From: Agrobacterium vitis
GTDB lineage: Bacteria > Pseudomonadota > Alphaproteobacteria > Rhizobiales > Rhizobiaceae
NCBI RefSeq assembly: GCF_013337045.2
Contig: NZ_CP118259.1
Span: forward strand, 2,418,001 to 2,482,000
Reading direction: 5' to 3'
Length of the DNA: 64,000 nt
Position numbers and translations under genes: made by a program
Notes under the pieces: model-generated
What the model was told of the DNA's origin: nothing
What the model saw: the letters and a program-made list of their open reading frames with translations, nothing else
Database searches by the model: none
Shown here: positions 48,313 to 57,608 of the stretch, one piece after another
Position numbering within the stretch: the stretch's first letter is position 1
How the letters are laid out: each line of letters begins with the position of its first letter

Positions 48313-48614
48313 CTTACAAATCCCACCACAAAGGAAAGTATATATAGAGAAATATCGATTTATTCGGAAAAAAATGATATAAGTGAAATTAATTTCACGT
48401 CATCAAAGCATCTCATGCATTAACATGCAATGCCTTTTTCCACTCATTTTCAGAACAAGTCACAAAACAGTGCCAATGATAAATCTATAGGCAAATTTGT
48501 GAGAAAAAGACCAGCTCAGATTGATGTTCCCTCTGGAGATGGGTTGAGAAAGGGTCACCGCACACAAACAATCGCTCCAGTGGATCAATTGTACAGACGA
48601 ACGCCCCGATATCA
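48313..48614. other. AT-rich intergenic region upstream of the acyltransferase
   Basis: The left part (48313-48430) is very AT-rich and fits the acyltransferase promoter. Beyond 48430 the composition returns toward the host. I see no gene; short open frames lack protein character. Confidence 0.4.
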
Positions 48615-48735
48615 TGACTCGAAGGTGTGGACCGCATTCGCGCCTTGACGGCATTACAAATATCTCAAATGCTTGAACCGCTTGAGAAATTTTCAAAAGT
48701 AATAGGATGAGCTAGCTTCAATGTCTCTTCGTATT
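48615..48735 (+). repeat. ~120 bp intergenic repeat (family X), copy C
   Basis: This is a more diverged copy: the first third differs, then GCATTACAAATATCTCAAATGC, CGCTTGAGAAATTTTCAAAA and CTCTTCGTATT follow the family. It is the right flank of the acyltransferase segment and abuts the stop of the next gene. Confidence 0.7.
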
Positions 48736-49225
48736 ATTCTTGCGCATCCGGATTGGTGCTATGGGCGTTTCGCTGGCTGGCGAGAAACTCTCGCCCGCGC
48801 CGAAGGGCAACCCCCGGATCGGATCCACGGTGATATTCCTCAAGGATGATCTGGGTAATCTGTTGGCGCACCTCGCTTCTGCCCAGGTCTGCCCCGTCGG
48901 CCACGGAACTCTCTTGCGGATTGAGCAACCGGCGGGCGTCCTCCAGCCGATGTTGAAGATTGGTGGCGGCGTCGAGCAGCATATGGTCCATTTCGTCGCC
49001 CGGCTCCGGCATATCCTCCGGTCTCAGTTGGAAGTGCTGCGGTGGCGAAAGATGGTCCCCGGAGGGGACTGGACCGTCTTCCCCCGTCTTCTGCCTGTAG
49101 CGCAGCACCAGCGCCAGCACGGTCGCCACGAAAACCGGTGGCACGACGATAACAAGAGCTTTCACCCAATCGGATGTCGATTGCCACGTATAGAAAAGAT
49201 CAGCCCAGACATTGTAATCCGCCAT
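48734..49225 (-). CDS. single-helix membrane protein of unknown function
   Basis: The 163-residue protein has one membrane helix near the N-terminus (~residues 22-45: VKALVIVVPPVFVATVLALVL) followed by an acidic, Pro/Asp-rich soluble region and a likely helical tail. I recognise no family. GGAGG precedes the ATG at 49225. GC content matches the host, so it is probably a resident gene. Confidence 0.65.
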   Translation of the reverse strand: MADYNVWADLFYTWQSTSDWVKALVIVVPPVFVATVLALVLRYRQKTGEDGPVPSGDHLSPPQHFQLRPEDMPEPGDEMDHMLLDAATNLQHRLEDARRLLNPQESSVADGADLGRSEVRQQITQIILEEYHRGSDPGVALRRGREFLASQRNAHSTNPDAQE

Positions 49226-49606
49226 TGTCCATTCCTCCCACGCTTGAAAACGAGCGATCACCAGAGAACTGTCTCTGGTGATCGGGGAGTTCGTAAGCCG
49301 GTAAAAAAACGACCGCCTCGACCTTTAAGCCGAAGCTCTGGACATACGCCGAGGCCTCCCCGACCATAGAGAATGGTAGAGAGCGAACCGTATAGACACA
49401 GTTCACCACCTCAGCCACAAACCTATGGCTGAGGGGTGTCATTTTAACGATCGACACTGACCGTTTTTAACCGGGGTTACGACGCCCCAAGACCGGCTCG
49501 TTACAACCGATCTCACCCTTGTCTTAGCGCATAACGAGTAGGGAGGAAAAGAGGGGATTGGTGCGATTTTGAACGGGGGAAAATTGTCGGCGTTGTGCGT
49601 GGCGTG
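49226..49606. other. gap without recognisable gene
   Basis: 381 bp with no convincing coding region or RNA gene. It leads into the palindromic element at 49607. Confidence 0.35.
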
Positions 49607-49789
49607 TACCCCCCTCTGTCCTGCCGGACATCTCCCCCTCAAGGGTGGAGATCGACAAGAGGCAAGCTTCTTGCTTCACATTACTTTTCAGAGGTCGGGG
49701 AAGACGCAACTTTATCTGCTGAAACGGGCGATTTCGCCTATCCGATCTCCCCCCTTGAGGGGGAGATGGCTGGCAAGCCAGAGGGGGAC
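49607..49789. repeat. RIME-like palindromic element, copy 4
   Basis: Arms at about 49607-49653 and 49743-49789 have the same hairpin and CCCCCCTCTG/CAGAGGGGG ends as copy 1, with one arm carrying GGGTGGAG. Its right edge cuts the reading frame of a PemK-like toxin remnant. Confidence 0.78.
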
Positions 49790-49799
49790 ACCCCTGCAC

Positions 49800-49946
49800 C
49801 AAGGCCAACGTTCCCCAGAACCACAGACTTCTTGGTCAAACGATTGAACTGACCGTGCGAAATAATCAGCACCAAGCATGTTCCCTGTTGTTCGACGCTG
49901 GATATGCGAGCAAGCAACACCAACCAGATATCGCCACGCTCCCTTA
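49800..49946 (-). pseudogene. truncated PemK/MazF-like toxin remnant
   Basis: Minus-strand translation gives RGDIWLV, then VEQQGTCLVLIIS, FNRLTKKSVVL, which follows the N-terminal half of PemK/MazF ribonuclease toxins (usual form RGDIWLVSLDPT..HEQQGTRPVLI). There is no proper start codon (GTA in place of the expected ATG) and the frame runs into the palindromic element after about 47 codons, losing the C-terminal half. It should be inactive. Confidence 0.65.
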
Positions 49947-50129
49947 CATCAACTCTTCACCGACAGGCTCACTATGAAGCCATTCCCGACCTTCTTCAGA
50001 GACTTCCGCAGACTCATCGCATTTGGACAGCAATTCCTCCAGCGTGTACCGAGGCCGCTCCTGCGGCTCGATCACCAGACAACCATTGTCGAACGTCATA
50101 ACGACCGTTGCCCCATCAACGAGATCCGG
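49944..50129 (-). pseudogene. N-terminally truncated PemI/MazE-like antitoxin remnant
   Basis: The minus-strand frame reads DLVDGATVVMTFDNGCLVIEP, ERPRYTLEELLSKCDES and EWLHSEPVGEEL before TAA. RPRYTLEELL..CD and PVGxEL are typical of PemI/ChpI antitoxin C-termini. The N-terminal DNA-binding half is missing; a TGA stands in frame at 50132-50130. The stop is directly followed by the toxin remnant, as in an intact operon. Confidence 0.6.
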
Positions 50130-50231
50130 TCATCAACGCAAGTAGATAAAACCTCAGCTTGAAATATAATGATTTCGGTGGCAAGCAGTTAAATATAAGG
50201 TATTTTCAAAAGAGCGAATTGGGATTATGTT

Positions 50232-51047
50232 ATGCGCCATAATATATTTTTGCTGATTATATCTTCTGCGTTCGCATTTTTTGCTCAGCATACAGCAAGT
50301 GCGCGCTTTATATCTCCAGATAGCTGGGACCCCAATATTTCGGGTGTTGGAACGAACAGGTATTCGTATGCAAGCAATAATCCGGTAAACAAAAGTGACC
50401 GCAACGGCCATGCGGATGGCGGTGAGATTCAAATCGATTCTTTCGATCGCCATGAAATAGAAAGAAATGAAACAGCTTCAAGAGAAGCTCAGGACTTAGG
50501 CCGCACCTACAGTGTTGAAAGCCAAGCCTCTCTAATGCCAGGCAATGAGGACGAAGAAGGCAGGCAGCGAAACAGAGAATATGTGTCAAAGACTTTTGAC
50601 GGAATGACACCGACGCTTCAAGAGCGATCGGCCTTAATCAATCATGAGCCAGGACGGTTTTGGGAGTTGCGAAGCCTCCAAAATGATCCAATCGCTGTAC
50701 ATGGTTTAAATTCTCTAAACCCTAAAAATACTATAATGGATTATATTACTGGGGGACATGCAATCAACAATCGCGTCGAGGGAATGTCTTTAAAGTATAA
50801 TTGGCAGAGCGCAAATATCAGTGCGATCAGAGAACGACTGATGCAAGAGCATTTAAGAGCAGTAGACGCAGATAAAATTGGAAAATTTGGTTTATTAAAT
50901 CCCGGACAAGTTTACGATTATCACGCAAAAGTCTTCGGGGAATTTGGATTGCCCGCTGGAACATTTGGTGGATCGCCTGCTTTTGGATTTCGCGTTGAAT
51001 CCTATGTTACAAGCGGCATTTGGTGTTCCTCATGCGACACTCATTAA
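50232..51047 (+). CDS. secreted stand-alone RHS-tip protein, putative toxin
   Basis: The 271-residue protein starts with a signal peptide (residues ~1-24, ending TASA) and runs at once into the RHS-repeat-associated core end (RFISPDSWDP, GVGTNRYSYASNNPVN, DRNGH, ~25-61). The remaining ~210 residues are a variable C-terminal domain I do not recognise; it contains HEPGRFWEL, GGHAINNRVEG and a final CSSC. In normal RHS proteins this core end marks the point after which a toxin domain is attached. The large RHS shell (>1000 residues) is absent. The region is AT-rich and the stop overlaps the next gene by 16 bp. Confidence 0.82.
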   Translation: MRHNIFLLIISSAFAFFAQHTASARFISPDSWDPNISGVGTNRYSYASNNPVNKSDRNGHADGGEIQIDSFDRHEIERNETASREAQDLGRTYSVESQASLMPGNEDEEGRQRNREYVSKTFDGMTPTLQERSALINHEPGRFWELRSLQNDPIAVHGLNSLNPKNTIMDYITGGHAINNRVEGMSLKYNWQSANISAIRERLMQEHLRAVDADKIGKFGLLNPGQVYDYHAKVFGEFGLPAGTFGGSPAFGFRVESYVTSGIWCSSCDTH

Positions 51048-51736
51048 AAATCATATCGCTGTTTTGTCTGCAATTAATAGCTGTAGGAGCATCAAAAACA
51101 GAAAATACAATGGAATATTCTTTCGAATCAAACGACGAAATTACATATAAAACAATAACAATTGGAAATATAGAATTTAAAATACCTGCGTCTTTTGTCA
51201 TTTCCCAACCCAATGACGCATGGTATTATAAAATACTAGGCCTTGACACGGACAAAAGCGCATCTCTAACCATTCCAGCCAATACAATAATTAAGAAAAT
51301 TCATAATTATGAAAAAAATACGGAACTATTATCAAGCGATCTATATTTAAGAATAAACCCGTTATCCGATTTTGAATTTTGGGCTTACTCCAAAAATCCT
51401 GAAATCATGACATATATTGCAAACCCTCGATACCATGCCACCAAAAGCGAACAAGGATATATTTTAAAAAAACCGCACAGCGACGAATGGTATCTATTTT
51501 CTGTTGAACCTGCGGCTATCCAAGACAAAACTGATGTTTTTTCATTCTGGCTTGGCACATGCGCAGACGTTACAACAACTCAGACACAAAGTGGCCACAT
51601 AACTAGATGCGACAGCTATGCAGCATACGATAAATTAATTATCAATTTCACTGTCTACGGCGAGAATATTTCATTAATACCAGAAATACGCGAATATATA
51701 AAAAATCAATTATCTGAATGGAAATTAAAAAAATAA
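51032..51736 (+). CDS. putative periplasmic immunity protein
   Basis: The 234-residue protein starts with a likely signal peptide (~residues 1-20), is AT-rich and lysine/isoleucine-rich, and has no family I can name; two cysteines (FWLGTCADV, TRCDSYA) could form a disulphide. It overlaps the RHS-tip gene by 16 bp, the close coupling expected for a toxin and its immunity partner. Export of both products would put immunity in the same compartment as the toxin. Function is inferred from position only. Confidence 0.7.
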   Translation: MRHSLKIISLFCLQLIAVGASKTENTMEYSFESNDEITYKTITIGNIEFKIPASFVISQPNDAWYYKILGLDTDKSASLTIPANTIIKKIHNYEKNTELLSSDLYLRINPLSDFEFWAYSKNPEIMTYIANPRYHATKSEQGYILKKPHSDEWYLFSVEPAAIQDKTDVFSFWLGTCADVTTTQTQSGHITRCDSYAAYDKLIINFTVYGENISLIPEIREYIKNQLSEWKLKK

Positions 51737-51746
51737 TCCAGCAATT

Positions 51747-51873
51747 AATACCAAGTCTCTGACATGCTGACGCATCCTCGACTTGAAGAAAATGAAAATA
51801 TCTCAAATGCGTCAGAGGCTTGAGATATTTTCAAGGGGAATACGAAGAGTCATTTTCAATGAATCTTCGTATA
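51747..51873 (+). repeat. ~120 bp intergenic repeat (family X), copy D
   Basis: This is the best-formed copy: AATACCAAGTCTCTGACATG, a hairpin AATATCTCAA..TTGAGATATT, and a terminal inverted pair ATACGAAGA..TCTTCGTAT around GTCATTTTCAATGAA. It directly follows the immunity-like gene and is in the same orientation as copies B and C. Confidence 0.85.
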
Positions 51874-52033
51874 AGATCGCCAAAGCACCTAAATTGGGCA
51901 ATCCGATTTGCGCTGACGACTGGGAAGCCTCACGGCATAACACCCATGCGCGCCTGATCGATGAAATCCGGTAAGGCCTTCCATCACAATTTGATCGACA
52001 GCCGCTAGTCCTACCAGCACCATCACAACAAAG

Positions 52034-52061
52034 CAGCCGCAGAGCTTCCACTCTGCGGCTG
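52034..52061 (-). terminator. hairpin downstream of minE
   Basis: CAGCCGCAGAG and CTCTGCGGCTG form an exact 11 bp stem with a six-base loop, 52 bp after the minE stop on the minus strand. Only a short T-rich tract follows. Confidence 0.6.
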
Positions 52062-52112
52062 AAAAATCTCATATCTGCTTCAGGCAAGCCACACCGGCCA
52101 GCCCTCACCCCA

Positions 52113-52373
52113 TCAAGCCGCCAAGGCTTGAGCATCCCGTGGAATTTCCACATCGATCTCCAGGATCGACACGTGCTCATCACGGTCCACCTTGATGCGA
52201 ACCTTGTCGGCATCGACCTGGACGTGTTTGGAGATGACGGCCAGGATTTCCTCGCGCAGGATGGCGACGAGGTCGGAGCCTTGGGCGGCGCGTTCGTGGG
52301 CGAGCAGGACTTGCAGCCGTTCGCGCGCCATCGGCGCCGAGGTTGGCCTGCGGAACAGGTTGAAGATGCTCAT
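52113..52373 (-). CDS. minE: cell division topological specificity factor MinE
   Basis: The 86-residue protein has the N-terminal membrane/MinD-binding region ([20 protein letters not shown]) and the dimerisation domain ([21 protein letters not shown]). It stimulates MinD ATPase and drives Min oscillation. Its ATG overlaps the minD stop by four bases. Confidence 0.95.
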   Translation of the reverse strand: MSIFNLFRRPTSAPMARERLQVLLAHERAAQGSDLVAILREEILAVISKHVQVDADKVRIKVDRDEHVSILEIDVEIPRDAQALAA

Positions 52374-53185
52374 GCGGCCCTCCGTGCGAAAATCTTGCCG
52401 AACAGGCCACGCTTTTCCTCGGGCATGGAAACCGGAATTTCCTCACCGGCCAGACGGCGGGCAGCTTCGAAATAGGCCTGGGCAGGAAGGCTCTTGGCAT
52501 CAGCCAGCGTCACCGGCGCGCCGATATTGGAGGCTTTCAGCACGTCCATGCTTTCCGGGATGATGCCAAGCAGCGGGATGGAGAGGATTTCCAGGACGTC
52601 CTCGACCTTCAGCATATCGCCGCGCTGGGCGCGGACGGCATCGTAGCGGGTCAGCAGCAGGTGCTTTTCCATCCGCTCGCCGCGCTCGGCCTTCAGGGTC
52701 TTTGAATCCAGCAGGCCAATGATCCGGTCCGAATCGCGCACCGAGGACACTTCGGGGTTGGTGACGACCACGGCGACATCGGCGTGGCGCATGGCCAGCG
52801 TCGCACCGCGTTCAATCCCGGCCGGGCTATCGCAGATTACCCAGTCGAAATGCTTTTTCAGCTCGGTAATTACCCATTCCACGCCTTCGGGCGTCAGATT
52901 GTCCTTGTCGCGGGTCTGCGAAGCAGGCAGCAGGTACAGCGTATCGACCCGCTTGTCGCGGATCAGCGCCTGCGGCAGCTTGGCATCGCCCTGGATGACA
53001 TTGACGAGATCGTAGACCACCCGGCGCTCGGCGCCCATGACCAGATCGAGATTGCGCAGACCGACATCAAAATCGATGACGACAACCTTGTCGCCGCGCT
53101 GGGCAAGTGCCGCACCAAGGGCAGCCGTGGAGGTCGTCTTGCCGACGCCGCCCTTGCCTGATGTCACAACGATGACCTTCCCCAT
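52370..53185 (-). CDS. minD: septum site-determining ATPase MinD
   Basis: The 271-residue ATPase has the deviant Walker A motif [10 protein letters not shown] (~residue 9-18), and a C-terminal amphipathic membrane-targeting helix ([12 protein letters not shown]). It recruits MinC to the membrane. Full length and intact. Confidence 0.96.
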   Translation of the reverse strand: MGKVIVVTSGKGGVGKTTSTAALGAALAQRGDKVVVIDFDVGLRNLDLVMGAERRVVYDLVNVIQGDAKLPQALIRDKRVDTLYLLPASQTRDKDNLTPEGVEWVITELKKHFDWVICDSPAGIERGATLAMRHADVAVVVTNPEVSSVRDSDRIIGLLDSKTLKAERGERMEKHLLLTRYDAVRAQRGDMLKVEDVLEILSIPLLGIIPESMDVLKASNIGAPVTLADAKSLPAQAYFEAARRLAGEEIPVSMPEEKRGLFGKIFARRAA

Positions 53186-53317
53186 TTCATTCTCCTGTCT
53201 TTCGCCGCATGCGGCACAAGCTTCGGGTCGCGCTGGACCAAATTTCCAGCGTATTAAACGTCAACTTTAACCAGCGGAGTCGGCGTCAAGCTGACGTCCG
53301 CACGGCACAAACCAGCA

Positions 53318-54118
53318 TCAGGCCATTTTTTCAGCCTTGATGACATCGTCTTCCAGCCAGAGCTGGACCGGTTTGCCCAGTAATTCCGGCGGCATGTCCT
53401 CGGCCATCTTGTAGATCCCGTCGATGGCGAGCAGCTCGGCCTCCATCTTGCGGCAGAAAATCCGCGCCGATGCATTGCCGACCGACCCCGCCATCGCCCG
53501 GCCCCGCAAGGCGCCGTAGATATGGATCGACCCACCGGCAATGATTTCAGCGCCTGAGGCAACCGAGCCGATCACCGTCACATCGCCTTCGGTGAAAATC
53601 ACCGACTGGCCAGAGCGCACCGGTTCACGCAGCAGCAGGGATTGCACCACGGAGCGCGCCTGCGGCGCGGTGATCATGGCCTGGGGTGTTTCAGTCTCCC
53701 CAATCTCATCAGCCTTGCCGGAGGCTTTGGTGGCTTTACCAGTCTTTTTCTTGTCTTCGGCTGGTGATGATTCAGGGTCAACCTTTGGCACGTCCACATC
53801 GGACACCGGACGGCCACCCTTCAGGATCGGCGGCATGCCGCGTTCCACCATCGAGGGACGCGCGCCTTCCAGACCCATGATGCTGACATTGCGGCTGGAA
53901 AGCTCGGCGATCAACGCCTTCAACTCATCCCGGCTGATCGCCAGTTCCGCCACATCGAGAACCACCGGGCGGCCAAGGAAAAATCCGGCTGAGCGCGAGG
54001 CCAGATCGTCCAGCCTTTCCAGCCAGTTATCGACCGGCAGGTCCGGTGAAAGCACCACCGCCAGAAACGAACGGCCTTTGATGCGGATTGAGCGGGGTTC
54101 TGTTAGCACTTCGGTCAT
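53318..54118 (-). CDS. minC: septum site-determining protein MinC
   Basis: The 266-residue FtsZ-assembly inhibitor has an N-terminal domain (~1-105), a charged Lys/Glu/Pro-rich linker (~115-160) and the C-terminal beta-helix (VVQSLLLREPVRSGQSVIF; DVTVIGSVASGAEIIAGGSIHIYG). The ATG at 54118 fits the family N-terminus; a longer frame to 54187 is unlikely. A 132 bp gap separates it from minD. Confidence 0.93.
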   Translation of the reverse strand: MTEVLTEPRSIRIKGRSFLAVVLSPDLPVDNWLERLDDLASRSAGFFLGRPVVLDVAELAISRDELKALIAELSSRNVSIMGLEGARPSMVERGMPPILKGGRPVSDVDVPKVDPESSPAEDKKKTGKATKASGKADEIGETETPQAMITAPQARSVVQSLLLREPVRSGQSVIFTEGDVTVIGSVASGAEIIAGGSIHIYGALRGRAMAGSVGNASARIFCRKMEAELLAIDGIYKMAEDMPPELLGKPVQLWLEDDVIKAEKMA

Positions 54119-54294
54119 CTTTATGAACAAATCGTTGAGATGGTTTACGGCTGATTTGGTTAACAAAAGGTTAACGCGGCCCTTCAATCCGTTAAGACAA
54201 ACGATATTGATGATGCTAATTGGTTATAATATTCAAATCGTTAGAAAATTAATTTTGCGGTTGCACGCAAGCGTCACACAAGTGTGCGACGCAA

Positions 54295-54319
54295 AAAGCC
54301 CGGCGCAAGGCCGGGCTTT
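54295..54319 (-). terminator. intrinsic terminator after livJ-like gene
   Basis: AAAGCCCGGC and GCCGGGCTTT form a 10 bp stem with a five-base loop; the minus strand continues into TTTTT. It sits 28 bp after the binding-protein stop and may also act on the plus strand. Confidence 0.8.
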
Positions 54320-54346
54320 CGTTTCCGCTGGTAAAGTCAGCAGAAA

Positions 54347-55462
54347 TTAGTTTTCGAAGTAGGAATACTTGCCGTCAGGGCCCTTCTTCCAGGTGTACAT
54401 CACGTAGTCGGGACGGGTGATGTCGCCCTTGGCGTCAAAGCCGATCGAGCCGATAACGGTCGTGAACGGACCCTTGGCCTTCATGGTTTCAGCAACCTTT
54501 TCCGCATCGGTGGAACCGGCAGCTTTGGCAGCCTCTGCAATGATCTGCAGGGCAGCGTAGGAATACAGCGTATAGGCTTCGGGCTCGAAGCCAGCATCGC
54601 GGAACTTCTTGACCGCGTCCTTGGCGTTCGGGTTGTTACGCGGATCCGGCGGGAAGGTCATCAGCGTGCCATTGACGGCATCGCCAGCAATCGAGGCCAG
54701 TTCGTTGGACGTGATACCGTCGCCCGACATCAGGGTCGCCTTGACGCCCTGGTCAGCCATCTGACGCAGGATCAGGCCAGCTTCCGTGTGCAGACCGCCG
54801 AAGTAAACCACGCCAACGCCGGCTTCCTTCATCTTGGCGATCAGGGCCGAATAGTCCTTTTCACCGGGAGTGATGCCTTCGTAGATGACTTCCTTGACGC
54901 CCAGACCATTCATGGCCTTCTTGGTTTCGTCAGCAAGACCCTGACCGTAAGGGGTCTTGTCATGAATGACGGCAACCTTCACGCCCTTGAACTTTTCAGC
55001 AATGTATTTGCCGGCAACCGCGCCCTGCTGGTCATCACGACCGCAGGTGCGGAACGTGTTCCACATGCCGCGCTCGGTGAATTTCGGATTGGTCGAGGCT
55101 GGCGTGATCTGCAAAATGCCATTTTCGGCATACACGTCCGAAGCCGGGATCGATACGCCCGAGTTGAAGTGGCCGATCACATATTTGACGCCATCGGCCA
55201 CGAATTTGTTGGCGACGGAAACGCCCTGCTTGGCATCCGACACGTCGTCGCCGAGCACGATCTTGATCTTTTCGCCATTGATGCCGCCAGCTGCGTTGAT
55301 ATCGGCAGCGGCCTGTTCGGCACCCTTCTGGAGCTGTGCGCCGAAAGCAGCGTTCGGGCCTGTCAGGGGACCGCCGACACCGACGATGATGTCAGCCCAG
55401 GCGGTGCCGCTGAAGGCAACCATGGCTGTCAGCGCCACGGCTGAAAGAAGCGACTTCTTCAT
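54347..55462 (-). CDS. livJ: branched-chain amino acid ABC transporter binding protein
   Basis: The 371-residue Leu/Ile/Val-binding-type protein has a signal peptide ending TAWAD (~residue 23) and the family opening [27 protein letters not shown] precedes the ATG at 55462. It serves the livHMGF permease and ATPases upstream; binding preference may include other amino acids. Confidence 0.92.
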   Translation of the reverse strand: MKKSLLSAVALTAMVAFSGTAWADIIVGVGGPLTGPNAAFGAQLQKGAEQAAADINAAGGINGEKIKIVLGDDVSDAKQGVSVANKFVADGVKYVIGHFNSGVSIPASDVYAENGILQITPASTNPKFTERGMWNTFRTCGRDDQQGAVAGKYIAEKFKGVKVAVIHDKTPYGQGLADETKKAMNGLGVKEVIYEGITPGEKDYSALIAKMKEAGVGVVYFGGLHTEAGLILRQMADQGVKATLMSGDGITSNELASIAGDAVNGTLMTFPPDPRNNPNAKDAVKKFRDAGFEPEAYTLYSYAALQIIAEAAKAAGSTDAEKVAETMKAKGPFTTVIGSIGFDAKGDITRPDYVMYTWKKGPDGKYSYFEN

Positions 55463-55596
55463 TCTGATACTCCCAGTTTTTAGGGCGGGCTTATTTCGAT
55501 CCCCCGCGCAACACCCACCTAGATTGCGCCGGAAAACTCTTCCACTCTTTATTATTGCAATTTCCCCGGCCATCAGAGGCGAGAAAGACGGTGCTG

Positions 55597-55950
55597 TCAA
55601 TCTTTCTTCTTCCAGGAAAGTGGGGAAGTTTTTTCATAGAGCCAGTAATAGTTACCGGCCATCTGGCGGGTGCGTCGCTGGCGGAAACCGACCATCGAAA
55701 ACACCAGCAGAACGACAAAATCCATCGCGTAAAGACCGAGATCCAGCATCGGCCCTTCAAACAAGGCATGGTGGAGAAACCGCATGACCAGCGCCAGCAG
55801 CAGCGTGTAGATCACCACCCGGCCATAGCCTTCCCAGTTTTCGGCAACGGCCTTGCCGGTGCGCCATGCGGTCCAGAAACCGAGCAGCACCACGAGAAAA
55901 CGCAGCACCATCCGCACCTGGTCATCCGTATCGAAAAACAAACCCTGCAT
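55597..55950 (-). CDS. small membrane protein in liv cluster (DUF6867-like)
   Basis: The 117-residue protein has three hydrophobic segments (~residues 12-30, 43-60, 70-88) and a basic C-terminus ([15 protein letters not shown]). A protein of this kind is commonly found at this spot in rhizobial liv clusters. No function is known. Confidence 0.75.
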   Translation of the reverse strand: MQGLFFDTDDQVRMVLRFLVVLLGFWTAWRTGKAVAENWEGYGRVVIYTLLLALVMRFLHHALFEGPMLDLGLYAMDFVVLLVFSMVGFRQRRTRQMAGNYYWLYEKTSPLSWKKKD

Positions 55951-56004
55951 GTCTTTTCCCCTCCGGGGTCTTTTTATCCGCAGTTTATCGGCATGGCACG
56001 GCGA

Positions 56005-56733
56005 CTAATGCCGTCCGCCTTCGAGATAGGCGGCACGTACCTGAGGGTCGGCCAGCAATTCCCGGCCGGAGCCGCTCATCGTCACCAACCCGTTGACCAT
56101 GACATAGGCGCGGTCGGACAGTTTCAGCGCGGCAAACGCATTCTGTTCGACCAGGAACACGGTCAGCCCTTCTTCCTGGTTGAGTTTCTTGATCGCCTCG
56201 AAAATCCCCTTGACGATCAAGGGCGCCAGCCCCAGCGATGGTTCGTCCAGCAGCAGCAGCTTGGGCCGCGCCATCAGCGCCCGGCCGATGGACAACATCT
56301 GCTGCTCACCGCCGGAAAGCGTGCCGCCGCGTTGGGCGTGACGCTCTTTCAGGCGCGGAAACAGGGTGAAGATCTTCTCGACGTCCTCCTGGAAATATTT
56401 GAGATTGTCGAGACCAGCACCCATTTGCAGGTTTTCCATCACCGTCATGCGCGGAAAAATCCGCCGCCCTTCCGGTGATTGTGCGATGCGCTGGCGAGCG
56501 ATCAGGTGGGTGGGCATTTTGGTAATGTCCACACCGTCGAAAATCACCCGGCCGGCGCGCGCCTGCGGGCTGCCGCAAATCGTCATCATCAGCGTCGATT
56601 TGCCAGCGCCATTGGCGCCGATCAGGCTGACGATCTCGCCTTTTTTAACCTCGACGCTGACACCGCCAAGCGCGCGGATATTGCCGTAATAGGTCTCGAC
56701 GGCCTCAACCTTCAAAAGAGCTTCAGCAGTCAT
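56005..56733 (-). CDS. livF: branched-chain amino acid ABC transporter ATPase LivF
   Basis: The 242-residue ATPase has Walker A GANGAGKST (~residue 37), signature LSGGEQQMLSIGRAL and Walker B LLLDEPSLGLAPLI. Its ATG overlaps the livG stop by one base (TGATG). Confidence 0.94.
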   Translation of the reverse strand: MTAEALLKVEAVETYYGNIRALGGVSVEVKKGEIVSLIGANGAGKSTLMMTICGSPQARAGRVIFDGVDITKMPTHLIARQRIAQSPEGRRIFPRMTVMENLQMGAGLDNLKYFQEDVEKIFTLFPRLKERHAQRGGTLSGGEQQMLSIGRALMARPKLLLLDEPSLGLAPLIVKGIFEAIKKLNQEEGLTVFLVEQNAFAALKLSDRAYVMVNGLVTMSGSGRELLADPQVRAAYLEGGRH

Positions 56734-57608
56734 CACAATTTGCCTCCGGCCACGGCTTCCACATCGGAAATCGCGTCGTCCAGTTCTTCATCCTCGACAC
56801 CAAGATAGGCCGCAATGACTCTCGGGTCGTTCTTCACGTGGTCAGGCGTGCCATCGGAAATCTTCTGGCCATATTCCAGCACCACAACGTGGTCGGAGAT
56901 TTCCATGACCACCGACATATCGTGCTCGATCAGCATGATCGATGTGCCGGTTTCGTCCCTGATGCCATTGAGCAGAGTGTTGAGCGCCAGCGATTCCCGT
57001 GGGTTGAGGCCGGCAGCAGGCTCATCCAGGCACAGCAATTCCGGTTCCGTACACATTGCGCGAGCGATTTCGAGACGCCGCTGTGCGCCGTAGGGCAGAT
57101 CGCCAGCCGGATCGTCGGCCCGCTCGATCAGGTCGGCGCGCTCCAGCCAGAACCTCGCCTTGTCGATCGACAGTGCCGCTGCCTTCTTGTAGGCGGGCAG
57201 GCCGAGCAGACCGAGCACCGTATAGCCGGAGGCCTTCATCAGCGCATTGTGCTGGGCAACCAGCAGGTTTTCCAGCACGGTCAGGCCGGAGAACAGCCGG
57301 ATATTCTGGAAGGTACGCGCCACCTTGGCTTTCTTGGTAATCTCGAAATCCGTCAGGCGTTCCAAAAGGAATTCCTTGCCAGCCTTCTGGCGCAGGGTGA
57401 CCATCCCCATTGTCGGCTTGTAGAAGCCGGTAATGCAGTTGAACACCGTGGTCTTGCCCGCTCCGTTCGGGCCGATCAGCGCGGTAATTTCACCGCGCCG
57501 GGCTTCAAAAGAGAAGTCGTTGATGGCCATCAAGCCGCCGAATTTCATCGACAGGTGCTCGACCGTCAAGATTGGGTCATTGCTCATGGTTTGCGTCCCG
57601 GATGTCAT
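56733..57608 (-). CDS. livG: branched-chain amino acid ABC transporter ATPase LivG
   Basis: The 291-residue ATPase has Walker A GPNGAGKTT (~residue 45), signature LPYGAQRRLEIARAM and Walker B LLCLDEPAAGLNPRE. The ATG at 57608 overlaps the livM stop (TGATG) and has AGGAGG upstream inside livM; an ATG at 57587 is an alternative. Confidence 0.94.
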   Translation of the reverse strand: MTSGTQTMSNDPILTVEHLSMKFGGLMAINDFSFEARRGEITALIGPNGAGKTTVFNCITGFYKPTMGMVTLRQKAGKEFLLERLTDFEITKKAKVARTFQNIRLFSGLTVLENLLVAQHNALMKASGYTVLGLLGLPAYKKAAALSIDKARFWLERADLIERADDPAGDLPYGAQRRLEIARAMCTEPELLCLDEPAAGLNPRESLALNTLLNGIRDETGTSIMLIEHDMSVVMEISDHVVVLEYGQKISDGTPDHVKNDPRVIAAYLGVEDEELDDAISDVEAVAGGKL

